Positions 25,923-34,247 of a stretch of DNA of 64,000 bases are shown in pieces. Below the pieces are notes generated by a model. That model was not told where the DNA came from. It saw nothing but the letters and a program-made list of their open reading frames with translations, and made no database searches. Within the stretch, counting starts at the first letter, position 1; every line of letters begins with the position of its first letter. Both the position numbers and the translations under genes were made by a program. Origin of the DNA: CAYRTV01 sp964505785 (GTDB lineage Bacteria > Acidobacteriota > Aminicenantia > Aminicenantales > Aminicenantaceae); the NCBI GenBank assembly GCA_964505785.1, contig CAZDJZ010000002.1, positions 62,001 through 126,000 of the forward strand. The letters run 5' to 3'.

Positions 25923-27239
25923 ATGAAGCGAATAACAATAGCGGTATTGGGGTTGGGGCTATTCCTTTCATTGGGATTGTCCCAGCAGGGATATTCACCT
26001 GCCCGGGAGAATCTGGAAAGCCGGGAGTGGTTTCAGGATGCCAAGTTCGGCCTGTTTGTCCATTGGGGTGTCTACAGCGTTATGGCCGGGGGAGGGGATT
26101 TGGGAATCGCGGAATGGATCATGAACAGCAAGCGCATTCCTATCCATCAATATGAGAAGCTGCCGGATTTCTTCAACCCCATTGATTTCGATCCGAAGGA
26201 ATGGGTTGCCCTGGTCAAAGACGCCGGAATGAAGTACATCACCATCACTAGCAAACATCATGAAGGATTCGCCATGTATGATTCCGAGATTTCAGATTAT
26301 GACATTGTTGACCGCTCACCATACGGCCGGGATGTGCTGAAGATGCTTAAGGATGAATGCGACAGGCAAGGCATAAAATTGTTCTTTTATTACTCGCAGC
26401 TTGACTGGCATCACCCTGATTACTATCCCCGCGGCCGTACTGGAGCAGGGTATACGGGGCGGCCCCAAAGCGGCAACTGGAATGATTATATTGATTATAT
26501 GAATACCCAGTTGACGGAACTACTGACAAACTACGGAGAGATCGGCGGTATCTGGTTTGACGGCATGTGGGATAAGCCGGGTGCGCCATGGCGTCTGGGT
26601 GAAACATATGCCCTTATTCACAAACTGCAGCCGGGAGCCTTAATCGGGAGCAATCATCACATGGCAGCCATTCCGGGAGAAGATTTTCAGATGTTCGAGA
26701 AGGATTTGCCGGGCAGCAACACCGCCGGTTTCAACACTACTGAGATAGCGGATCTCCCCTTGGAAAGCTGTCAAACCATGAATGGATCCTGGGGTTACAA
26801 CATTAAAGATGAAAATTACAAATCCACCCGGGAATTGATCACATTTCTGGTCCGGGCGGCTGGAAATAATGCCAATCTGCTGCTCAACACCGGTCCCATG
26901 CCGAACGGAAAAATCCAGCCGGAAAATGTCCAGACTTTGCGGGAAATGGGAACCTGGATGAAAAAGTACGGTGAATCCATTTACGGGACCCGCGGCGGGC
27001 CGGTTCCGGCCCGCGATTGGGGTGTGACCACGCACAAAGATAATAAAGTATACGTCCATATTCTGGATTGGCCGGATCCAGTATTGGTCTTGCCGGATTT
27101 CGGGAAAAAAGTCACCGCAGCATCTATGTTTATTGATGATAAGAAAGTCGAATTCGCACAGGATAAGAACGCAATTTATCTCCAGCTGCCGGATGGATAT
27201 GAGAAGGAATGGGACAGGATCATCATACTGAAATATTGA
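25923..27239 (+). CDS. Alpha-L-fucosidase, family GH29, secreted
   Basis: A 438-aa protein with a signal peptide (ITIAVLGLGLFLSLGLS). The GH29 hallmarks are complete: WFQDAKFGLFVHWGVYS, the KYITITSKHHEGFAMYDS block, and GGIWFDGMWD with Asp213 as the predicted nucleophile. It should release terminal alpha-L-fucose from glycans in the periplasm or outside the cell. The acid/base residue cannot be fixed without alignment because it varies in the family. No ribosome binding site is evident. It is a single gene, divergent from the octahaem cytochrome and convergent with the FtsX permease. Confidence 0.93.
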   Translation: MKRITIAVLGLGLFLSLGLSQQGYSPARENLESREWFQDAKFGLFVHWGVYSVMAGGGDLGIAEWIMNSKRIPIHQYEKLPDFFNPIDFDPKEWVALVKDAGMKYITITSKHHEGFAMYDSEISDYDIVDRSPYGRDVLKMLKDECDRQGIKLFFYYSQLDWHHPDYYPRGRTGAGYTGRPQSGNWNDYIDYMNTQLTELLTNYGEIGGIWFDGMWDKPGAPWRLGETYALIHKLQPGALIGSNHHMAAIPGEDFQMFEKDLPGSNTAGFNTTEIADLPLESCQTMNGSWGYNIKDENYKSTRELITFLVRAAGNNANLLLNTGPMPNGKIQPENVQTLREMGTWMKKYGESIYGTRGGPVPARDWGVTTHKDNKVYVHILDWPDPVLVLPDFGKKVTAASMFIDDKKVEFAQDKNAIYLQLPDGYEKEWDRIIILKY

Positions 27240-27262
27240 TCAGTTTGAATTTAAAACATGAT

Positions 27263-29608
27263 TCATTCATACCTGATTGAATCTGCCGGGCTGGTATGTG
27301 CGGCCTTCATTGCATGGAAGGAAACCGTTATTTGCGCGATTAATAGAGAAAGCATTGCAGCCGCCAGAAATACAGTCATGTTTATATCGACTCTGTAAGG
27401 ATAATTGCTTATCCATTTTTTCATAAAATAATAGGCAACGGGCCAGGCAATCATATTGGCGATCAGTATCCATTTGGCATATTCTTTAGAGAGCATGAAT
27501 ACTATCTTGGACGTGGAAGCCCCCAGCACCTTGCGGATGCCGATTTCCTTGGTCCGTTGTTCCGCGGTAAATGATGCCAGTCCGAACAGCCCTAAACAGG
27601 AGATCAGGATAGCCAGAAGAGTGAAGGTCCGGATGATGTCCATTTCCCGCTCCAATGTCCGGTAAATCCGGTCGTAATCCTGGTCAATAAATGTATAGGC
27701 AAAGGGAAATTCCGGGTTGAATTTTTCCGATGATTTTTTGATGGCAGAGATAGTTCCCGGGATATTACCCGGATTAAGGCGCATAAACATGTACCGGTAT
27801 TCCTGCCATTCAGGATTGTGATAAAGCAGCAAAGGGCCGATCTCCCGGTTGATAGGTGTAAAGTGAAAATCCTCGACCACTCCCATTATTTGCAGCGTCT
27901 CTTCCGGCTGAGAAATGCGGGTGCCTATGATCGGATCCAGATCGATGATGTCTGCAAAGCGCTGATTGACAAGGACTTTGGATGCAGTTTTTTCTGTTCC
28001 TTTGCGGAAGGACTCCCCCTCAGCTAATTCCATTTGAAATGTTTCCAGAAAATCAGGATCCACACCGAAATAGGTGACAAGCGGGTCAACGCTGGGATCC
28101 CGGCCTTCCCAGTCCCAGCCGGATCCATTGTTATAAATTCCAGTGGGGGAATGCGAGGTTAAAGTGATATTTTTTATCCCCGGATGCTGGAGGAGTTCAT
28201 GTTTCATAGAAGGATAGCTCTGCTTCAGGCTGCCTTCAACACGGATGTAGAGGAGATGTTCTTTATCAAATCCAAGGTTTTTATTCTTAATAAATTTAAC
28301 TTGGCTGAAAATGATGATGCTTCCGATGATCAGCATGATGGAAAGGGAAAATTGCGCCACCACCAGAATTTTCCGGAAAAGGTCGCCTTTTTTAATCGAT
28401 ACGCCTTTGCCTTTCAGCACGGCAGCGGGATGAAAAGCGGACAGAAAAACGGCTGGGTATGCACCGGAAATCAATCCGGCCAATAGAGCAATTGAAGTGA
28501 CACCGGCTATCATGGGAAGATTTATGAGGTTGCCGGAATAAAGCGGTTTTCCGGTTAAGTTCCGGAAGAAAGGCATCAGAAAAACAACGAAAACCATCGC
28601 AGTAAAAAGAGAAATGAACGTATAAAGAATCGATTCGCCGAAAAATTGCCGTGCGACCTGAATGCGTTTCGCTCCAACCACTTTGCGAAGACCTACTTCC
28701 TTGGAGCGCCGGACTGCCCGTGCTGTCGTGAGATTTATAAAATTTATGCCGGCGGTTATGAGGATTAAAAAAGCGATTATTGTAAACACCCGGATCTGGT
28801 CGATTCTTCCCCAAATATGCAAATATGCCTTTTTAAAAGGGTAGAGAAAGGGCTCGGTGGTTGAAGATGGATGCGACTGTTTGATACGGCCTGAAATCTT
28901 CGGATTAAAGGCTTCAAGGTCAAAGTTTTCATTGACTTCGGCATAGGTCCTGAACGCCAGGTTAGACCAGGTTTTTGTATAATTCTCTCTCCATAACGCA
29001 TTGCTGAATTCAAGCGGCACCCAGGCATTGAAGCGTATAGTGGAATTATGCGGGATATCCTTCATAACGCCGGCGATGCGAAAGTCAAATTCATTATTCA
29101 AGGTGACCGTCTGTCCCACTGGATTTTCCTGGCCGAAATATTTCTCTGCCGTGCTTTGGCTGAGGACCATCACATTCGGACCTGAAAATACGTCTTCTTT
29201 ACTGCCGGATATAAGAGGAAAAGTGAAAAGTTCAAATATTTCCGGGTCCGCCATCTGCAGATTTTCCTTAAACTTGACTTTATCCGTCGAAAACAAGAAT
29301 TCACTTTGCCCGTTGTTGAATCTGGCGGTGTTTTTGATTTCAGGATATTCGTTTTTGAGAGCCGGCCCGAATGCGGGAACCGATCCGATTCCCCGGTCAA
29401 TCTGGCTGCCGAACCGGGTTAAATTGCGAACAACATAGAGAGAGTCAATTTTGTCATGAAAGCGGTCGGTATTCAGCTCGTCCTGCACCCAGAATAATAT
29501 AAAAATGCAGCAGGCCATGCCTAAAGCCAGGCCGGTGACATTGAGAAGTGAATAGGCCTTATGCCTTTTGATATGACGAAAAGCGACTTTTATATAATTC
29601 TTCAGCAT
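27263..29608 (-). CDS. ABC transporter permease, MacB/FtsX type
   Basis: A 781-aa membrane protein with the two-copy architecture of large MacB-type permeases: an N-terminal membrane helix (YSLLNVTGLALGMACCIFILF), a periplasmic MacB core domain, three FtsX helices (residues about 270-400), then a second helix, core domain and three helices at the C-terminus. The sequence REVGLRKVVGAKR-like (SKEVGLRKVVGAKR) and TKEIGIRKVLGAS are the paired coupling segments. No ATPase gene is adjacent, so it is an orphan permease that must borrow an ATPase from elsewhere. Such permeases usually work in export, lipoprotein release or signalling by mechanical coupling. Confidence 0.9.
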   Translation of the reverse strand: MLKNYIKVAFRHIKRHKAYSLLNVTGLALGMACCIFILFWVQDELNTDRFHDKIDSLYVVRNLTRFGSQIDRGIGSVPAFGPALKNEYPEIKNTARFNNGQSEFLFSTDKVKFKENLQMADPEIFELFTFPLISGSKEDVFSGPNVMVLSQSTAEKYFGQENPVGQTVTLNNEFDFRIAGVMKDIPHNSTIRFNAWVPLEFSNALWRENYTKTWSNLAFRTYAEVNENFDLEAFNPKISGRIKQSHPSSTTEPFLYPFKKAYLHIWGRIDQIRVFTIIAFLILITAGINFINLTTARAVRRSKEVGLRKVVGAKRIQVARQFFGESILYTFISLFTAMVFVVFLMPFFRNLTGKPLYSGNLINLPMIAGVTSIALLAGLISGAYPAVFLSAFHPAAVLKGKGVSIKKGDLFRKILVVAQFSLSIMLIIGSIIIFSQVKFIKNKNLGFDKEHLLYIRVEGSLKQSYPSMKHELLQHPGIKNITLTSHSPTGIYNNGSGWDWEGRDPSVDPLVTYFGVDPDFLETFQMELAEGESFRKGTEKTASKVLVNQRFADIIDLDPIIGTRISQPEETLQIMGVVEDFHFTPINREIGPLLLYHNPEWQEYRYMFMRLNPGNIPGTISAIKKSSEKFNPEFPFAYTFIDQDYDRIYRTLEREMDIIRTFTLLAILISCLGLFGLASFTAEQRTKEIGIRKVLGASTSKIVFMLSKEYAKWILIANMIAWPVAYYFMKKWISNYPYRVDINMTVFLAAAMLSLLIAQITVSFHAMKAAHTSPADSIRYE

Positions 29609-29933
29609 CGAAACATCTCCTTTTATTGGAATGAATTATAATTTTCCAGTGCATTTGATCTAATATTAGAGACGGATGCATAATAGAAAAGGTTGGCTTT
29701 CCTAGCCTGAATTATTCACAGGCCGAGATTGCCGCAGATGCGAGGCGCAGGGCATGAAGCTGTGGTCCTTTCATTCTATTCCCCTCATTGTCAATGGAAA
29801 ATCAGGTGTTGCGTGAGGGAAATAAATGCGAAATAATCGGTGAATGAAATTTTTAATTCCCTATTAAAATGATATAATGCACGCTCGGAAGCTTTTTAGT
29901 CATTATCCGGATATCATTGAACAGGAGTATATT
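29609..29933. other. Gene-free spacer with one repeat end
   Basis: The only feature I can name is TAGCCTGAATTATTCAC at 29703-29719, a near-perfect copy of the dispersed repeat terminus. The rest contains no convincing open frame or hairpin. It must hold the promoters of the divergent FtsX permease and P-type ATPase genes; no strong -35/-10 pair stood out. Confidence 0.5.
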
Positions 29934-32537
29934 TTGGCGATGGATTCCTACTTGAAACCCAGGGAAACAGTCATCAGAGATTTGAGATCCTCTTCTCAGG
30001 GATTGAATTCACAGGAAGCAGCTTCCCGGCTGGAACAATACGGCCGCAATGAACTGCAGGAGAAGCCGGGGCGCAGCCCGCTGGCCATGTTCCTTGATCA
30101 ATTCAAAGATTTCATGATTATAGTGCTGATCGCGGCTGCTGTTGTCGCTGGTTTTACGGGTGAGATCTCTGATACCATTGCCATTGCCGTGATCGTTATC
30201 CTCAACGCGGTGATTGGATTTGTTCAGGAATACCGGGCAGAAAAGGCTATGGCTGCCCTTAAGAAAATGGCGGCCCTGGAAGCGGCTGTACTGAGAGATG
30301 GAGCGCGAATGACTATTCAGGCGGCCGAACTGGTGCCGGGTGATGTGGTTTTGCTGGAGACGGGAAAGATTGTCCCGGCGGATATGCGTATAATCGAAGC
30401 GGTGCGGCTAAAAGTTGAAGAAGCGGCTTTGACCGGAGAATCGGTGCCGTCAGACAAACAGACGGAGCCTTTAAGCAAGAAAGGGATTCCGGTGGGTGAC
30501 CGCAGCAATATGGCCTATAAAGGGACCGTGGTCACCTACGGCCGGGGCGAAGGAGTGGTGACGGCAACCGGGATGAGCACTGAAATTGGCAAGATCGCCG
30601 GGATGCTGCAGGCAGAAGAGAAAGTCAAAACCCCCCTGCAAAAACGCCTGGCCCGGTTCGGACAAGTTTTGGCTTTGGCGATATTGGGGTTATGCGTCAT
30701 ATTTTTCGCGGCCGGCATCATCCGGGGTGAACCCGTAATGCTGATGCTGCTGACCGCCATTTCTCTGGCAGTTGCAGCGATTCCGGAAGCGCTTCCGGCG
30801 GTGGTGACCATTGCCCTGGCTTTAGGGGCCCGCAAACTTGTCAAGCAGAATGCTTTGATCCGGAAACTCCCCGCTGTTGAAACCCTAGGTTCGATCACCT
30901 ATATCTGCACGGATAAAACTGGGACATTAACGGAAAACCGCATGACAGTAGAAGAGGTTTACTCACGGGCCGGGGAGGTTGAAAAAAAAGAAGATAACTT
31001 CTTTTTTCTGGCTCTGGCCTTGAGCAATGATGCTTCTCTGGATGCGGAAGGACGGATGACCGGAGATCCGACTGAAACTGCTCTTTTTTCCTATGCCCGT
31101 TACCACGGGTTTAAAAAAGCGGTGCTGGAAAAAGCATTCCCCCGGGTCATGGAGCTGCCCTTTGATTCCGGAAGAAAACGGATGACCACCTTCCATAGGC
31201 ATCCCCAAGGAGGGTATGTTTCCTTCACTAAAGGTGCTCTGGAAATTCTCAGTGAACGCTCGGATTCCATGGCCGGGCCTCAAGGGCAGATGCCGTTTGA
31301 TCCGCAATCCGTTCTGAATGAAGGCGATCATATGGCCTCTAAGGGGCTGCGGACCTTGGGAATCGCTATGCGGCGCTGGGACCGGCTGCCGGAAGAACCG
31401 GAACCTGATAAAGTGGAATCGGACCTGCTTTTTTTGGGGATTGCCGGATTAATCGATCCGCCCCGGGAAGAAGCCGAAGCCGCGGTGGCTGAATGTGTCT
31501 CCGCCGGAATCAAACCAGTCATGATCACCGGTGATCATCAGGCTACAGCTGTTGCTATCGCAAAGAGAATAGGGATTCTCAAGAATGACTCCAAGGATGT
31601 AATGAACGGGCCGGAGCTGGCACGCATATCGCTTAGGGAATTTGAAGAAAAAGTGGAAACCACCCGGGTTTATGCCCGCGTTGCACCCGAACAGAAGCTG
31701 AAAATCATCAGAGCGCTCCAGGACCGGGGACAATTTGCCGCCATGACCGGTGACGGCGTAAACGATGCTCCGGCATTAAAGCGCGCGGATATCGGGATTG
31801 CTATGGGCATAACCGGTACGGATGTATCCAAAGAGTCGGCCGACATGATTCTTTTAGATGACAATTTCGCCACTATCGTGAAAGCGGTCAAAGAGGGCCG
31901 GCGGATTTTTGATAACATCCGGAAATTTATCAAATATACTATGACCAGCAATTCCGGGGAATTATGGACACTGCTGCTGGCGCCTTTCCTGGGACTGCCG
32001 ATTCCGCTTTTACCCATTCATATATTGTGGATAAATATTGTGACCGACGGCCTGCCCGGCCTTGCCTTGGCCGCGGAGCCGGCGGAGAAAAACATCATGC
32101 AGAAACCGCCTCGCAAGCCGAAAGAAAGCATATTCGCGCATGGGATGGCTCCCCATATTATTTGTATTGGACTATTGATGGGTTTGGTATCCATCGGAGC
32201 TCAGGCTTGGAGCATTAATGTTGGATTTGAACACTGGCGGACCATGGTGTTCACCGTTCTGTGTTTCAGTCAGATGGGACATGTTTTAGCCATCCGGTCT
32301 GAACGGGAGTCATTGTTTAAGCAGGGGCTGCTGTCCAATAAACCGCTTTTGGGTGCATTCCTGTTGACTTTTGTCTTGCAGATGATGACCATTTATGTCC
32401 CCTTTCTAAATCCTGTTTTTCATACTGGGCCCCTGACTTTTACGGAACTTGTCATCACTTTGGCTTTATCTACGGTTGTATTTATCGTGGTCGAAATGGA
32501 AAAATGGGTGAAACGGCGGAAAGAATCTCATTCTTAA
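29934..32537 (+). CDS. P2-type cation ATPase, probable Ca2+ pump
   Basis: About 867 aa, the usual length for bacterial SERCA-like pumps. It has all P-type motifs in order: TGES (actuator), AAIPEALPAV in TM4 (PEALP is typical for Ca2+/Mn2+ or related P2 pumps), CTDKTGTLTEN with the phosphorylated Asp, KGALE for nucleotide binding, and MTGDGVNDAPAL in the hinge. Four C-terminal membrane segments complete it. Ca2+ export is the likely role, though Na+/K+-like P2 pumps share most motifs. I chose TTG at 29934, six bases after AGGAG; an ATG at 29940 is the other option, and an ATG at 29877 would add a tail not seen in relatives. Confidence 0.9.
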   Translation: MAMDSYLKPRETVIRDLRSSSQGLNSQEAASRLEQYGRNELQEKPGRSPLAMFLDQFKDFMIIVLIAAAVVAGFTGEISDTIAIAVIVILNAVIGFVQEYRAEKAMAALKKMAALEAAVLRDGARMTIQAAELVPGDVVLLETGKIVPADMRIIEAVRLKVEEAALTGESVPSDKQTEPLSKKGIPVGDRSNMAYKGTVVTYGRGEGVVTATGMSTEIGKIAGMLQAEEKVKTPLQKRLARFGQVLALAILGLCVIFFAAGIIRGEPVMLMLLTAISLAVAAIPEALPAVVTIALALGARKLVKQNALIRKLPAVETLGSITYICTDKTGTLTENRMTVEEVYSRAGEVEKKEDNFFFLALALSNDASLDAEGRMTGDPTETALFSYARYHGFKKAVLEKAFPRVMELPFDSGRKRMTTFHRHPQGGYVSFTKGALEILSERSDSMAGPQGQMPFDPQSVLNEGDHMASKGLRTLGIAMRRWDRLPEEPEPDKVESDLLFLGIAGLIDPPREEAEAAVAECVSAGIKPVMITGDHQATAVAIAKRIGILKNDSKDVMNGPELARISLREFEEKVETTRVYARVAPEQKLKIIRALQDRGQFAAMTGDGVNDAPALKRADIGIAMGITGTDVSKESADMILLDDNFATIVKAVKEGRRIFDNIRKFIKYTMTSNSGELWTLLLAPFLGLPIPLLPIHILWINIVTDGLPGLALAAEPAEKNIMQKPPRKPKESIFAHGMAPHIICIGLLMGLVSIGAQAWSINVGFEHWRTMVFTVLCFSQMGHVLAIRSERESLFKQGLLSNKPLLGAFLLTFVLQMMTIYVPFLNPVFHTGPLTFTELVITLALSTVVFIVVEMEKWVKRRKESHS

Positions 32538-32554
32538 CAGGAAAAGGCTGCTTA

Positions 32555-33286
32555 TCAATGAGATGGTTTTGAAAAAACAAAAATATTTGCCGAATCATTG
32601 CTCTCTTTGTAGTCATTCATATCAAAATCTGCAAAATGCCCGGAAAGTATAAAGCCGATCCGTTGATGAATGGATAAATAATCCTGATTTTGAATCGGGT
32701 ATAATATGACTTTGCCATCGAAGACGACATCTCCCTCGTCTTCAAGCTGGGTGATAAAAGTGACATTTTTTTGGGAGATATCAATATATTGGCGGAAAAA
32801 CTTCACTTGGCCGTCTTCAGCCGTGATCAGGGGAAAGGTGTATTCCGGGGCCTGCTTCAGAATATGATCCCAATTTTTGACTTGAAAAATCCACCGGCCG
32901 CCCGGATTGAGTTGCTCAAAGACGTCACCGGCGAAAGTTACAAATTCAGCCTGGGGGAGATGGCTGACGGTATTGCCGATGCTGTAAATCAGATCAAAAT
33001 TTTTCTCCAAACGCGGTAGTTCCCTTAAATCAAGGCGCATGAATTCCGTCTTTGGAAAACGGGACATGGCGTATTCAATCATTTCTTCATTCTCATCAAA
33101 TCCGGCGGCTTGAAAACCGTCTTTATGAAAACGGTCAGCATAATCGCCGGTGCCGCAACCGGCGTCCAATATATGTTTATATCCAACCCGGGCAGATTCC
33201 TTTAAAAAGGCATAGGTCTGGGGGCTGAATGGAAAAATCTTTGTATAATATTTGACGAAGGGTGAATAAAAATTATTTTGATTCAT
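32555..33286 (-). CDS. Class I SAM-dependent methyltransferase
   Basis: A 243-aa protein with the Rossmann methyltransferase motif I ILDAGCGTGDYA, an acidic motif II end at GFDENEEMIE, and LDLRELP and FDLIYSIGNTVSHLP further on. A beta-rich insert follows in the C-terminal part (RQYIDISQKNVTFITQ), as in small-molecule methyltransferases of the methyltransf_25 type. The substrate cannot be inferred. It lies convergent with the P-type ATPase with only 17 bases between the stop codons, and its upstream side borders the dispersed repeat element. Confidence 0.87.
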   Translation of the reverse strand: MNQNNFYSPFVKYYTKIFPFSPQTYAFLKESARVGYKHILDAGCGTGDYADRFHKDGFQAAGFDENEEMIEYAMSRFPKTEFMRLDLRELPRLEKNFDLIYSIGNTVSHLPQAEFVTFAGDVFEQLNPGGRWIFQVKNWDHILKQAPEYTFPLITAEDGQVKFFRQYIDISQKNVTFITQLEDEGDVVFDGKVILYPIQNQDYLSIHQRIGFILSGHFADFDMNDYKESNDSANIFVFSKPSH

Positions 33287-33289
33287 TTA

Positions 33290-33680
33290 CCTGAACTATT
33301 GCTTAGCCTGGTTTATTCATAAATAATTTGCGATTTTTTTGCAACCCTTTTATTATCAGCGACAAACATAGTTTTTAGAAAAAGATTCATGGGAAAGTTT
33401 TTCATTTTTCAACTTTTATTTTGATCGCAATTTCTCACCCCCTTGGGCGGGGTCCTGAGGAGCGAAGCGATGTAAGTATCTTGTACTGCTTCGTTTCTCA
33501 GGAAAGTTGTAAATCGCAAATCATAAATCGTGAATCGTTCATGTAAAACGACGAGCCTCTTTAATGCGAAGCAGTATAAGGCCATCATGGTCTGCTCTTC
33601 AGGCCTCCGGATGACATGCGGAGGAATTTTCATCGCTCTGCGTTTGTTATGCATGTTTAATTCATAAAAAAATTATGATG
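33290..33680 (+). repeat. Dispersed non-coding repeat element, copy 1
   Basis: This gene-free stretch begins with a terminus GCTTAGCCTG, TTATTCATAAA, TTGCGATTTTTTTGCAA (33301-33344). Inside are blocks shared with the copy at 43467-43893 in the opposite orientation: GACAAACATAGTTTTTAG (33361-33378), GGGAAAGTTTTTCATTTT (33391-33408), ACGACGAGCCTCTT (33548-33561), CTGCTCTTCAGGCCTC (33592-33607), AATTTTCATCG (33625-33635). It closes with TTATGCATG and ATTCATAAAAAAATT (33647-33673). A long hairpin lies at 33454-33502 (CCTGAGGAGCGAAGC with GCTTCGTTTCTCAGG). No open frame of note: a non-autonomous mobile or MITE-like element. Confidence 0.7.
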
Positions 33681-33793
33681 CTTCTTAGGTTTAGTGTAAC
33701 AAAAAGAAAATGCTGAAACAATTTGGAACCGGGACGCTGCTTGAACGTATACTAGAATAGAGTGATAATAGAATGGTTGAGGAGGAAACATTC

Positions 33794-34153
33794 ATGGCTG
33801 AAAAAAAACAGAACGAAGAAAACCAAAAAGAAAAGGATATTTTCGGACAGATCAGTGACGGCCTGAAGGAATTAGGGGATGAACTCAAGCCCTATTTGTT
33901 TAAAGCCGAGGGAAAAATCCGGGAATTTGACGAAGCCGTCCAGCCGTCGCTGTCAGACCTGGGGAAGAAATTTCTGGAATTTGATCAGGTTTTAAAGGGA
34001 CCGCGGGACGAGTTTTCATCACGTTTGAAGAATTGGGGGGAATCCGTCAAACCTGTGATGAAAGACATGGGTGAAAACCTTAAACAATGGAAAAATGCCC
34101 AGAAAAAAGAAAAATCCGATGAGCAGGAAGAAAAGCCCGTCAAAAAAGATTAG
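33794..34153 (+). CDS. Small charged protein with three internal repeats, unknown function
   Basis: The 119-aa product is strongly charged, has no signal peptide or membrane segment, and is predicted helical. Three related segments recur: DELKPYLFKAEGKIREF, EAVQPSLSDLGKKFLEF and ESVKPVMKDMGENLKQW, each about 17 residues with a central Pro and a Gly near the end. A Lys/Glu-rich tail ends it. The start at 33794 has GGAGG about 8 bases upstream; an ATG at 33773 overlaps that site. I do not recognise the family. It stands alone between a repeat element and the convergent peptidase gene. It could be a scaffold or stress-related cytoplasmic protein, but nothing in the sequence decides. Confidence 0.7.
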   Translation: MAEKKQNEENQKEKDIFGQISDGLKELGDELKPYLFKAEGKIREFDEAVQPSLSDLGKKFLEFDQVLKGPRDEFSSRLKNWGESVKPVMKDMGENLKQWKNAQKKEKSDEQEEKPVKKD

Positions 34154-34247
34154 AGGAAAAGCGGGAAAAAGATACATCTATTTCTGCCCGGAATGTCTTA
34201 AATGCCTGGGCATCTCGCATAGCAAAGGATTCTGGATGGGTTAGAAT

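Noticed and set aside
33454..33502. Long hairpin considered as a CRISPR repeat or attC-like site
   Set aside because: It occurs once, without regularly spaced repeats, an integrase or cas genes; it fits better as part of the dispersed element.
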